Origin: Bacteroides sp. ET71
GTDB lineage: Bacteria; Bacteroidota; Bacteroidia; Bacteroidales; Bacteroidaceae
Reading direction: 5' to 3'
NCBI RefSeq assembly: GCF_023336905.1
Contig: NZ_JAMBLS010000005.1
Location: 92,213 to 156,212, forward strand
DNA: 64,000 nt
Part shown: in pieces, positions 41,340 to 49,994 of the stretch
Numbering within the stretch: the stretch's first letter is position 1
How the letters are laid out: each line of letters opens with the position of its first letter
Made by a program: the position numbers and the translations under genes
The notes under the pieces: model-generated
The model's input: the letters and a program-made list of their open reading frames with translations, nothing else
What the model was told of the DNA's origin: nothing
The model's database searches: none

Positions 41340-42695
41340 CTATTCTTGATAGTAGCGGTAGAACTCGACGACGGCTTCGATGCCTTTCCGCAAGATGTCC
41401 AGTGGGAGATTCTCGTTGGGCGAGTGGATAGCGTTGCTTTCCAGCCCGAAGCCCATCAGTATTGTCTTGATGCCCAGCACCTGCTCGAAGGTGGCGATGA
41501 TGGGGATGCTTCCGCCGCGGCGCACGGCCAGCGGTTTCCGTCCGAACGCTTTCTCGAACCCGTGTGCGGCGGCCTTGTAGGCTGGCAGGCTGATGGGGCA
41601 GACGTAGCCTTGTCCGCCGTGCATGGGCGTGACCTTCACGGTTACCGTGTCGGGTGCAATGGCCTGTATGTAGTCGGCCAGCAGGTGCGAAATCTTTTCG
41701 TGGTCTTGGTGCGGGACGAGGCGGCACGACACTTTGGCGTAGGCTTTCGAGGGCAATACGGTTTTCGAGCCTTCGCCCGTGTATCCGCCCCAGATGCCGC
41801 ATACGTCGAACGACGGGCGGCAACTGTTCCGCTCCAGTGTGCTGTATCCTTTTTCTCCGTCCAGGGCTTTTACGCCGATAGCCCGCTTGTACTTCTCTTC
41901 GTCAAAGGGGATGCTGGCTATCATGTCGCGTTCTTCTTGTGGCACGTCTTCGACGTCGTCGTAGAAGCCGGGCACGGTGATACGCCCGTTTTCGTCCGTC
42001 AGCCGGGCAATCAGTTTGCAGAGCACGTTGATGGGGTTGGCCACGGCGCCGCCGAAGTGTCCGGAGTGCAAGTCACGGTTGGGGCCGGTCACCTCGATTT
42101 CCCAGTAAGCCAGTCCGCGCAGGCCGGTGGTCAGCGAAGGCAGGTCTGCGCCGAGCATGCTGGTGTCTGACACAAGGATGATGTCTGCCTTTAACAGTTC
42201 GCGGTGTTCTTGGCAGAAGCTCTCCAGGCTGGGTGAGCCTATTTCTTCTTCTCCCTCGAAGATGAACTTGACGTTTACTTTCAGTTCTTTGTTTTTCACC
42301 AGGTATTCGAAGGCTTTGACTTGTATGAATGACTGTCCCTTGTCGTCGTCTGCGCCGCGTGCCCAGATGTGTCCGTCGCGCACTTCGGGTTCGAAGGGGG
42401 CGCTTTTCCACAGCTCCAGGGGTTCGGCGGGCATGACGTCGTAGTGGGCATAGACCAGCACGGTCCGTGCCTCCGGGTTCACGGTCTTTTGGGCGAAGAC
42501 GATGGGGTTGCCGGCCGATGGCATGACGTGTGCTTCGTCGGCTCCGGCTTGCAGCAGCAACTGGCTCCAGCGTTGGGCGCAGGCCAGCATGTCGTCGCGG
42601 TGTTCGGGTTGGGCGCTGATGCTGGGGATTCGGATGAGGCTGAACAATTCGTCCAGCATCCGCGGTTCGTTGGATTGGATGTAGTCTTTAATCAT
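41340..42695 (-). CDS. M20 family dipeptidase
   Basis: 451 residues, CNDP/carnosinase-like M20 metallopeptidase. Metal ligands: VLVYAHYDVMPAEPLELW (HYD near residue 82), GADDDKGQSFIQVKA (the bridging aspartate), then FIFEGEEEIGSPSL (catalytic Glu-Glu near 150). The dimerisation domain includes TGPNRDLHSGHFGGAVANP. There is no signal peptide; cytosolic. An AAGAAT repeat tract lies upstream of its start. Confidence 0.93.
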   Translation of the reverse strand: MIKDYIQSNEPRMLDELFSLIRIPSISAQPEHRDDMLACAQRWSQLLLQAGADEAHVMPSAGNPIVFAQKTVNPEARTVLVYAHYDVMPAEPLELWKSAPFEPEVRDGHIWARGADDDKGQSFIQVKAFEYLVKNKELKVNVKFIFEGEEEIGSPSLESFCQEHRELLKADIILVSDTSMLGADLPSLTTGLRGLAYWEIEVTGPNRDLHSGHFGGAVANPINVLCKLIARLTDENGRITVPGFYDDVEDVPQEERDMIASIPFDEEKYKRAIGVKALDGEKGYSTLERNSCRPSFDVCGIWGGYTGEGSKTVLPSKAYAKVSCRLVPHQDHEKISHLLADYIQAIAPDTVTVKVTPMHGGQGYVCPISLPAYKAAAHGFEKAFGRKPLAVRRGGSIPIIATFEQVLGIKTILMGFGLESNAIHSPNENLPLDILRKGIEAVVEFYRYYQE

Positions 42696-42699
42696 GGTT

Positions 42700-42800
42700 A
42701 AATGAAGAATTGAGAATGAAGAATGAAGAATTTTGCACAGCTTTCCGGGGGAACATTCTTCATTTCTCCGCGAAGCGGATGTTCTTCATTCCTCATTCGT
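42700..42800. repeat. AATGAAGAAT / ATTCTTCATT inverted repeat
   Basis: AATGAAGAATTGAGAATGAA steps (42703-42733) face CATTCTTCATT and GTTCTTCATTCCTCATTCG (42753-42799) around a GC-rich centre, between the M20 peptidase and aroC. Confidence 0.75.
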
Positions 42801-42801
42801 G

Positions 42802-43878
42802 TTACAATTGTGTGGTACGGTCTATCAGGTAGAAGTCCAGCAGGGTCATGGCGGCCATGGCCTCTACGATGGGTACGGCGCGGGGCAGGACGCAGGGGTC
42901 GTGCCGGCCGCGTGCTTTGAGGGTGGTGTCTTGCCCGTCTATGTTGACGGTGTGTTGCTCCATCAGCACGGTGGCCACGGGTTTGAAGGCCACGCGGAAG
43001 TAGATGTCTTGTCCGTTGCTGATGCCTCCCTGTATGCCTCCGGAGTGGTTGGTGCGTGTTTCGATGCGTCCGGCGTTGTTGTAGAACACGTCGTTCTGTT
43101 CAGAGCCTTTCATCTTGAGGCCCTTGAAGCCGTCGCCGTACTCGAAGGCTTTGGCTGCGTTGATGCTGAGCATGCCCGAGGCCAGGGCCGATTGCAGCTT
43201 GCCGAAGACGGGTTGTCCCAGTCCGATGGGGCAGCCTTGGATGACGCACGTCACTACGCCGCCTATCGTGTCCCCTTCTTCCTTCACCTGGTAGATGTAT
43301 TCTTCCATCTCTTTCGCCTTGTCCGGGTCCGGGCAGCGCACGGGGTTGTTTTCTATCAGGTCGAGGTCGTAGGCCGTGTAGTCGTCTTCCAGGCGGATGG
43401 GGCCCACTTGCGAGGTGTATGCCTTGATGCTGACGCCCAGTTGCCTGAGGGCAATCTTGGCCAAGGCTCCCCCCACGACGCGCGAGATGGTCTCGCGGGC
43501 CGACGAGCGTCCGCCGCCTCGGTAGTCGCGGATGCCGTATTTCAGCTTGTACGTGTAGTCGGCGTGCGAGGGGCGGTAGACGCTTTGCATTTCGCTGTAA
43601 TCGCTGCTGTGCTGGTTTTTGTTCCATACCAGGAAACCGATGGGGCTGCCGGTTGATTTGCCGTTGAAGATGCCCGACAGAAATTCTACCTTGTCGTCTT
43701 CCGAGCGCGAAGTGGTGATGCGCGACTGACCCGGCCGACGGCGGTTCAGTTCGGCCTGTACGAAGTCCATGTCGATGGTTACGCCCGAGGGAAATCCGTC
43801 TATTACGCCTCCGATGGCCTTGCCGTGCGATTCCCCGAAAGTGGTAAGGCGGAGGATGTTTCCAAATGAATTGAACAT
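42802..43878 (-). CDS. aroC: Chorismate synthase
   Basis: 358 residues, full length. It makes chorismate from 5-enolpyruvylshikimate-3-phosphate using reduced FMN. Signatures: [20 protein letters not shown] (11-30), [19 protein letters not shown] near 127-145, and [20 protein letters not shown] near 275-295. It stands alone, with no other aromatic-pathway gene nearby. Confidence 0.97.
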   Translation of the reverse strand: MFNSFGNILRLTTFGESHGKAIGGVIDGFPSGVTIDMDFVQAELNRRRPGQSRITTSRSEDDKVEFLSGIFNGKSTGSPIGFLVWNKNQHSSDYSEMQSVYRPSHADYTYKLKYGIRDYRGGGRSSARETISRVVGGALAKIALRQLGVSIKAYTSQVGPIRLEDDYTAYDLDLIENNPVRCPDPDKAKEMEEYIYQVKEEGDTIGGVVTCVIQGCPIGLGQPVFGKLQSALASGMLSINAAKAFEYGDGFKGLKMKGSEQNDVFYNNAGRIETRTNHSGGIQGGISNGQDIYFRVAFKPVATVLMEQHTVNIDGQDTTLKARGRHDPCVLPRAVPIVEAMAAMTLLDFYLIDRTTQL

Positions 43879-44593
43879 ACTTCAAATGCTTTAAAGGTTT
43901 ATAATCAGGCTGATGCAGTGGCTTTTTCGCCGAAAGCGTCGTTTGCTCCTCGTAAAGATAATAAATATTTCTGAAAAAGCGTTGTTTCGGCTGCGCTTTT
44001 TTTTTCTGTTTTTTTTATTTTGCCTTGTCGGCGCTTGGGATGGAGTGTTTGGGGGCGCCTCGTTTTTCCGGCAAAAAGTTCTGCTGTCCGGGTGTTCCGC
44101 CTCCCCTCCGCCGTGCGTCTGCTTCTTCCGAAGTCCGGGCGTGCTTCTTGTGCTATGTGGCCGTGCTTCTGTCCCGGCGCTTCCTGCCCTCTTGTCCGTA
44201 GCCCGTTTTCCCCGGTCTGAAAAAACGGCCATCTTCCGTCCGGCCTGTTTCTGCCCATATCGGGATGCTGTTGCCCGGATGATGTGTAATCGGATGGGGT
44301 GTTTTTCTTTCAAGAGAGACTTTTCTTCTTTCTCTGGCTTACAAATAGACTGTTCTTGACTTGCAGCCTGTGCAAAGTGTCAAAATGTCATCTGTGCTTG
44401 GCAAACCTCCCCGTGCCTTCTTCCCATAGGACGCTTTGAGGGCAGAAATCTTAAAAATAGAACATCTATTTATAGAAAAAAGCTTGCCAGGTTGCCATAT
44501 TTTGCCTTATTTTGCACCCGATTTTAAAAAAGGGAAATTTAACTGACTCGGTGACGAGTCATTTTATTCACTAAACAAATTTTTTTAGAAAGT
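43879..44593. other. 715-bp gap between aroC and the surface lipoprotein gene
   Basis: No gene is supported. The first part is T-rich then GC-rich, with partial 22-bp repeats (CGTGCTTCT at 44140 and 44162) and CTTCTTCCGAAG. ORFs in it lack similarity to anything I recognise. The last 100 bp are AT-rich and probably hold the promoter of the lipoprotein gene. Confidence 0.5.
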
Positions 44594-45811
44594 ATGAAAA
44601 AGAATTGGCTTACATTATTTGCATTGGCCTGCTCGGTAGCCTTATTTACGGCTTGTAGCGACGACGATGAACCGGCCGGAGCGTCTGTGGACACGGTGAA
44701 CGGTACGTACACTTCGACCGACACTGAAAAGCAACTGGCACTGACTTATGGCGACGCTGTCATGACGGGCAAGAGCGTCACTTTCAACTCGGCGGACGGG
44801 CAAAGTGCCACCATCACCCTGACGGGTGCTGCGAACACATTGCTGAGCGGACTGACGGGACAGACGGTCAACAATCCCGGCGTCATCCCCGGTGAAGCTT
44901 CTACGACGCTGAACGTTACCCTGGTACCGCAAGGCGAAACGGGCTACACGTTCTCCGGCACAGACCAGTCCAACGACCGCACGGTTGCTTATACGGGTTC
45001 GGTAGAGGCCGGCAAGCTGACGCTGGATGTGGATGTGACGTTTGCCAGCAATGAACTGACGGGAACATGGAATCTCTATCCTGCGAGTGATTTATCGGCT
45101 TCGACCTTTCCTATTTTTGCTAATTGGGAAAGTAATACCAAAATTGTAATGGATGAAAACACTCAATGGAGTATGACTGAGTTGCTGGCTCTCGCTCTTC
45201 ATTTGCCTGTATTTGGATCGACAGATAACCCACAGTCGGTAGACCAAATGTTGGCTGCTGTTTTGCAGAGTATAACATTTGGTGTTGATGGTAACATCAT
45301 AGCTTCTTATTCTGATGCTGCCAACATTTCATCTCCTACTTGGCAGGACTCTCCGGCTGGTATGGTTCAATATTGCGTAAAGAATGGAAAACTTTATGCT
45401 TATCTGGATATTGATGTTATTATGGCTGCTGTAATGGGTACTTCTTCGCAGGCTGATGCCGGAAGCGATGATTTATTATCAAGTCTGTTGCCCATGTTGT
45501 TGGGGCATATGAACGAAATCGCTCCGCTTTTAACTGAAGGAATTCCTTTGGGCTATCGTATAGATCCTTCAACGGGAGTATTGAGCGTGTATATTGAGAA
45601 AGAAGGTTTGGGTGATGTCTTAATTAATATAGCTACCGAACTGCTGAACGATCCGGAGATGCAGGAGAAACTTCTTGCGATGATGCCGTCAGATGGAATA
45701 TTTGGTGTTTTCGGTGCTCTGATAATTCCTCAGCTGGGTGGTGTAATTGGAGACACTACGGGCATGGAACTCGGTCTGAACTTCAACCCTGCAACGACGA
45801 CTGCCGAATAA
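44594..45811 (+). CDS. Surface lipoprotein, DUF4925-like
   Basis: 405 residues. The lipoprotein signal is MKKNWLTLFALACSVALFTAC with Cys21, followed by SDDDEP, an acidic patch that in Bacteroidetes marks export to the cell surface. The N-terminal part (30-155) is beta-rich with repeats of calycin-like strands; the C-terminal part (~160-405) has NLYPASDLSASTFPIFANW and a helical stretch LLSSLLPMLLGHMNEIAPLL. Assignment to DUF4925 is from overall layout. Codon and base use change near 45070: GC-rich before, distinctly AT-rich after. A strong terminator follows. Confidence 0.65.
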   Translation: MKKNWLTLFALACSVALFTACSDDDEPAGASVDTVNGTYTSTDTEKQLALTYGDAVMTGKSVTFNSADGQSATITLTGAANTLLSGLTGQTVNNPGVIPGEASTTLNVTLVPQGETGYTFSGTDQSNDRTVAYTGSVEAGKLTLDVDVTFASNELTGTWNLYPASDLSASTFPIFANWESNTKIVMDENTQWSMTELLALALHLPVFGSTDNPQSVDQMLAAVLQSITFGVDGNIIASYSDAANISSPTWQDSPAGMVQYCVKNGKLYAYLDIDVIMAAVMGTSSQADAGSDDLLSSLLPMLLGHMNEIAPLLTEGIPLGYRIDPSTGVLSVYIEKEGLGDVLINIATELLNDPEMQEKLLAMMPSDGIFGVFGALIIPQLGGVIGDTTGMELGLNFNPATTTAE

Positions 45812-45838
45812 TTCGATAGCCATCGAAGAGATTAACAG

Positions 45839-45873
45839 CGACGCCCGGCCTTCTTGCTGAAGACCGGGCGTCG
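45839..45873 (+). terminator. Terminator of the DUF4925-like gene
   Basis: CGACGCCCGG(C)CTTC at 45839-45853 pairs with GAAGACCGGGCGTCG (45859-45873); one unpaired position. Confidence 0.7.
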
Positions 45874-46032
45874 TTCGCTTTCTTGCATCGGGCATCCCGA
45901 GCATCGGTGTTCAGATATCTTGGACATAGGCACTTGGGCTTCCCCGTGCCTTTTTCATGCCGTGGACGGGAGGTCGGGAGCGAAGTCGGAGGCTAAGTCT
46001 GGCCCTCGGCAATAATATTTTCCCCTAAACGC

Positions 46033-46062
46033 TTGCCTGCTATGGAAAAATGCTTATTTTTG
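46033..46062 (+). promoter_or_regulatory. Promoter of the RelA/SpoT gene
   Basis: TTG (46033-46035), 19 bp, TATTTTTG (46055-46062), 53 nt before the ATG. Confidence 0.65.
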
Positions 46063-46115
46063 CAAACACGCTCCCCGCAAGCAGAAAGAGCGCACCGATT
46101 TAAAGAGCAAGAACT

Positions 46116-48383
46116 ATGGAAGAGCATTTGAGTCTGAAAGAAAAAGAGCAGGCCGAAGAAGCCATGATACAGCAAGCGTTCCAGGAACTGCTGAATGACT
46201 ACCTGGCCACCAAACACCGCAAACGCGTGGAAATCATCACCAAAGCGTTCAACTTTGCCAACCAGGCCCACCGCGGCATCAAACGACGTTCGGGCGAACC
46301 CTACATCATGCACCCCATCGCCGTGGCAAAAATCGTGTGCAACGAAATAGGACTCGGCTCTACCTCCATCTGCGCCGCCCTCCTGCACGACGTGGTGGAG
46401 GATACCGACTATACGGTAGAGGACATTGAGAATATCTTCGGCCACAAAATTGCGCAGATTGTGGACGGGCTGACCAAAATCTCCGGCGGCATCTTCGGCG
46501 ACCGCGCCTCGGCACAGGCGGAGAACTTCAAGAAGCTGCTGCTCACCATGAGCGATGACATCCGCGTCATCCTTATCAAGATAGCCGATCGTCTGCACAA
46601 CATGCGCACGCTGGGGTCCATGCTGCCCAACAAGCAATACAAGATTGCCGGCGAGACGCTTTATATCTACGCTCCCCTGGCTCACCGACTGGGGCTGAAC
46701 CGTATCAAGACAGAGCTGGAAAACCTCAGCTTCAAGTACGAACACCCCGAAGAATATGCCGAGATAGAGAAGAAGCTGGCCGCCACGGCAGCCGAGCGTG
46801 ACAAGGTTTTCCAGGAGTTTACCGCTCCCATTCGCGCCCAGTTGGACAAGATGGGCTTGCAGTACCACATCCTGGCCCGTGTCAAATCCATCTACTCCAT
46901 CTGGAACAAGATGCAGACCAAGCATGTGCCTTTTGAGGAAATCTACGACATCCTGGCCGTACGCATTGTCTTCAAACCGCGCAACATGGAGGAAGAACTG
47001 AACGATTGCTTCGACATCTACGTGGCTATCTCCAAGATATACAAACCGCATCCCGACCGCCTGCGCGACTGGGTAAGCCATCCGAAGAGTAACGGATACC
47101 AGGCCCTGCACGTCACCCTCATGGCCAACAACGGACAGTGGATAGAGGTGCAGATACGCAGCGAACGCATGGACGACGTGGCCGAGCAGGGCTTTGCCGC
47201 TCATTGGAAATACAAGGAAGGTGGAGGCGGCGAGGACGAAGGCGAGCTGGAACGCTGGCTGCATACCATCAAGGAGATTCTGGACGACCCGCAGCCCGAT
47301 GCCATCGACTTCCTGGACACCATCAAGCTGAACCTCTTCGCTTCGGAGATTTTCGTCTTCACGCCCAAGGGCGACTTGAAGACCATGCCTCAGGATTCTA
47401 CCGCGCTGGACTTTGCTTTCTCTCTTCATACCGACATTGGAACGCACTGCATCGGCGCGAAGGTCAACCATAAGCTGGTTCCTCTGAGCCATCGTTTGAA
47501 CAGTGGCGACCAGGTGGAAATACTGACTTCGAAAGCCCAACGCATACAGCCCGAATGGGTGGGGTTCGTCACCACTGCCCGCGCCAAGGCCAAGATTACC
47601 GAAATTCTGCGCAAAGAGGAGAAAATCAATCAGCAGAAAGGTGAAGTGCTCTTGAACGAGTTTTTGCAGAAAGAGGGCGTGCCGGTAGATGCTTCTTCCA
47701 TTGACCGCCTGACGAATCTGCATAACTTCCATACTCCCGACGAACTGATGGCCGCCATTGGCAGTGGTAAAGTGGTGCTGGGCGATGTAGACCGTAATCT
47801 TTTCAAGGAGAAGCAGGGGAAGAATTGGAAGAAACTGCTGTCTTTCTCTTTCGTGAAGGACACTGTCAAGGACGGGAAAGACGGCAAGGTGGTACCGAAG
47901 GCCGAGGGCAAGCCTGAGAAAATTGATACCAAGAAGATTCTGAAACTGACGGAGGAGGCCATCTCCAAAGAATACATCATGGCAGAGTGTTGCCATCCTA
48001 TTCCCGGCGATGACGTATTAGGCTATATCGACGAGCAAAACCGGGTTATCATACACAAACGGCAGTGCCCCGTGGCCGTGAAACTGAAGAGCAGCTATGG
48101 CAACCGCATCATTGCCACGCAATGGGACACGCACAAAGACCTTTCGTTCCTGGTTACTATCTATGTGAGAGGCATTGACGGAGTGGGGGTCTTGAATGAA
48201 GTCACACAAGTCATCTCGCGCCAACTCAACGTGAACATCCGCAAGCTGAACATCGATGCTATTGATGGCATTTTTGAGGGGAAGATACAGCTTTACGTAC
48301 ACGACGTGGACGATGTGCGGACCATCTGTAATAACCTGAAGCAGTTGCAGCACATCAAAGAGGTGGCCCGCGTCGAGGATTAA
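46116..48383 (+). CDS. Bifunctional (p)ppGpp synthetase/hydrolase (RSH)
   Basis: 755 residues with all four RSH parts. The HD hydrolase domain is intact: HRGIKRRSGEPYIMHPIAVA near 48-67 and HDVVEDTDYT near 91-100. The synthetase domain has RVKSIYSIWNKMQ and HPKSNGYQALHVTL. A TGS domain follows (VFTPKGDLKTMPQDSTALDFA near 415). The C-terminal zinc-finger and ACT regions include AECCHPIPGDDVLGYI and LNEVTQVISRQLNVNI. It therefore should both make and degrade the stringent-response alarmone. Ends 1 nt from the convergent MerR gene. Confidence 0.95.
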   Translation: MEEHLSLKEKEQAEEAMIQQAFQELLNDYLATKHRKRVEIITKAFNFANQAHRGIKRRSGEPYIMHPIAVAKIVCNEIGLGSTSICAALLHDVVEDTDYTVEDIENIFGHKIAQIVDGLTKISGGIFGDRASAQAENFKKLLLTMSDDIRVILIKIADRLHNMRTLGSMLPNKQYKIAGETLYIYAPLAHRLGLNRIKTELENLSFKYEHPEEYAEIEKKLAATAAERDKVFQEFTAPIRAQLDKMGLQYHILARVKSIYSIWNKMQTKHVPFEEIYDILAVRIVFKPRNMEEELNDCFDIYVAISKIYKPHPDRLRDWVSHPKSNGYQALHVTLMANNGQWIEVQIRSERMDDVAEQGFAAHWKYKEGGGGEDEGELERWLHTIKEILDDPQPDAIDFLDTIKLNLFASEIFVFTPKGDLKTMPQDSTALDFAFSLHTDIGTHCIGAKVNHKLVPLSHRLNSGDQVEILTSKAQRIQPEWVGFVTTARAKAKITEILRKEEKINQQKGEVLLNEFLQKEGVPVDASSIDRLTNLHNFHTPDELMAAIGSGKVVLGDVDRNLFKEKQGKNWKKLLSFSFVKDTVKDGKDGKVVPKAEGKPEKIDTKKILKLTEEAISKEYIMAECCHPIPGDDVLGYIDEQNRVIIHKRQCPVAVKLKSSYGNRIIATQWDTHKDLSFLVTIYVRGIDGVGVLNEVTQVISRQLNVNIRKLNIDAIDGIFEGKIQLYVHDVDDVRTICNNLKQLQHIKEVARVED

Positions 48384-48384
48384 C

Positions 48385-48795
48385 TTACGAACCGGCTTCC
48401 GGCTTCCGGTCTTCTTCGATGTTCTTTTTCAGCGCATCCATGTCCTCGTAACTGAAGGCGTTCAAGGCGTCGCGCATGCTTACCAGCTCCTCGCGGATGG
48501 ATTTCAGCCGTTCCACCGCTTCGTAGTTGCGGAGGGTTGTCTCGCGGTTGTCTTTCAGCCGTTGGCGGGCGCCTTGCAGAGTCATGCCGCGTTCTTTCAC
48601 CAGATGGTATATCAGTTTTAGTGCCTCGATGTCTTCGGTGTTGTATTGGCGCACGCCTCTTCCCGCCCGCTTGGGCTTAAGCTGTTGCGGAAACTCGTCT
48701 TCCCAGTAGCGCAGCAGCGATTCGGTCACGCCCAGCATCTGGGCCACTTCGCTGATGGAGTAATATAGCTTCAGGTTCTTGTTCTTGTTCAGCAT
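48385..48795 (-). CDS. MerR family transcriptional regulator
   Basis: 136 residues. The winged helix-turn-helix is at the N-terminus (LKLYYSISEVAQMLGVTESL then LRYWEDEFPQQLKPKRAGRG), with the MerR arginine-tyrosine-tryptophan pattern. A coiled-coil dimer helix follows. There is no cysteine cluster for metal binding, so the effector is unknown. Convergent with the RSH gene (stop codons 1 nt apart), and 137 nt downstream of the M23 gene with hairpin array 3 in between. Confidence 0.9.
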   Translation of the reverse strand: MLNKNKNLKLYYSISEVAQMLGVTESLLRYWEDEFPQQLKPKRAGRGVRQYNTEDIEALKLIYHLVKERGMTLQGARQRLKDNRETTLRNYEAVERLKSIREELVSMRDALNAFSYEDMDALKKNIEEDRKPEAGS

Positions 48796-48842
48796 GTCGT
48801 CTGTGGTTTGACTTTCTTCTTCTTTCTTTTATTATTATGGTA

Positions 48843-48925
48843 GAGCGGACTGCTCTCTTGCTATCGAGCGGACTGCTCTCTTGCTATCGAGCAGATTGCT
48901 CTCTTGCTATCGAGCAAGTCGCTCG
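48843..48925. repeat. Tandem hairpin array 3: three full 23-bp units plus a partial
   Basis: Units start at 48843, 48866, 48889 and (partial) 48912. Each has GAGC, a 5-nt centre (GGACT, AGATT or AAGTC) and GCTC, then the linker TCTTGCTATC. The centre varies while the arms are constant. The array ends 7 nt before the stop codon of the M23 peptidase gene and precedes the MerR start by 47 nt. Confidence 0.9.
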
Positions 48926-48931
48926 TTCCGG

Positions 48932-49900
48932 TCAGTCCATCATCTTGCCGTGGTTGGCGGCCAGTTGTATCATGCGGTCATAGTCCTCGGCGCTCAGGTC
49001 CATGAAGTAGTAGTTGACGGGGTTCACCACGCGACCTTTCACGTGCACCTCGTAATGCAGATGCGGCCCGGTGCTTTTGCCTGTGCTGCCCACGCCGCCT
49101 ATCACTTCGCCGCGCACCACCTTTTTGCCCAGCCGTGTGCGGAATTCCTGAAGATGTGCGTACCAGGTCTCATAACCGAATCCGTGGTCGATGACGATGA
49201 TGTTGCCATAGCCCGTCTGCCAGCCCATCTTTACCACTGTTCCATCTCCCGTGGCGTAGACATCTGTGCCCGGATTGGCGGAGAAATCCATGCCCGCGTG
49301 GAAGCGCGTCGTGCCGTAGATGGGGTCTATGCGTGTGCCGTAACCCGAAGCCGTTTTCTTCAGGTCTTTGTTGGACACGGGCTGAATGGCGGGGATGCAG
49401 CGCAGCATTTCGTCGTGTTGCCGGCACATCTCCACCACTTCGTCGAACGAGCGCGACTGGATGTACAGTTGTTTCGTCAGCAAGTCCAGCTTCTGTGTTG
49501 TGCTTACCACCAGTTCCGCGTCGGCCATGTTCATCAGATGCTCGTAGCGGTTGGTTCTTCCGTAGCCGGCCTGGCGGATGGCCGAGGGGATGGGGTCGGC
49601 CTGGAAGATGACGCGGTAGAGGTTGTCATCGCGCTGTTGGATGTCCTGCAACACGCCCATCGCTTCGTCCATGCGGTGCGACAAGACGTTGTATTGCGAC
49701 AACAGGCGGCTGTTCTCCTTGCGCAGTTCTTTTTCGGATGGCGAGCCGAAGATGATGAGCGGGGCAATGAAGCACGCCGCGCCCAGTCCCATGCCGATGA
49801 ACAGGCGGCGCAGGTGGCTCATCAGCCGCTGGCGGACGGTGGGGTAGATGCGGTCGTAGGTCTGGGTACGTGGGTTGTAAATGTAGTAAACTTTGCGCAT
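48932..49900 (-). CDS. M23 family metallopeptidase (membrane-anchored)
   Basis: 322 residues. A basic cytoplasmic start (MRKVYYIYNPRTQTYDRIYP) is followed by one transmembrane helix (LFIGMGLGAACFIAPLIIFG) and a coiled-coil (EKELRKENSRLLSQYNVLSH). The C-terminal LytM/M23 domain has the zinc motif in RFHAGMDFSANPGTD (HxxxD) and HLHYEV (HxH) near residue 285. It cleaves peptidoglycan cross-bridges in the periplasm or serves as a regulator of division amidases. Divergent from alaS; the two -7 boxes lie within 30 bp (TACTTTTG minus at 49930-49937, TATCTTTG plus at 49950-49957). Confidence 0.92.
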   Translation of the reverse strand: MRKVYYIYNPRTQTYDRIYPTVRQRLMSHLRRLFIGMGLGAACFIAPLIIFGSPSEKELRKENSRLLSQYNVLSHRMDEAMGVLQDIQQRDDNLYRVIFQADPIPSAIRQAGYGRTNRYEHLMNMADAELVVSTTQKLDLLTKQLYIQSRSFDEVVEMCRQHDEMLRCIPAIQPVSNKDLKKTASGYGTRIDPIYGTTRFHAGMDFSANPGTDVYATGDGTVVKMGWQTGYGNIIVIDHGFGYETWYAHLQEFRTRLGKKVVRGEVIGGVGSTGKSTGPHLHYEVHVKGRVVNPVNYYFMDLSAEDYDRMIQLAANHGKMMD

Positions 49901-49949
49901 GATGGGGAATTATTTCGCTGTCAATGCGGCAAAAGTAATAAAAACAAGC

Positions 49950-49957
49950 TATCTTTG
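49950..49957 (+). promoter_or_regulatory. -7 element of alaS
   Basis: TATCTTTG, 37 nt before the alaS ATG; faces the M23 gene's -7 box 12 bp away. Confidence 0.5.
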
Positions 49958-49994
49958 CGCAGTTTTTTGAGAATATTAACCGCTAAATAAGAGT

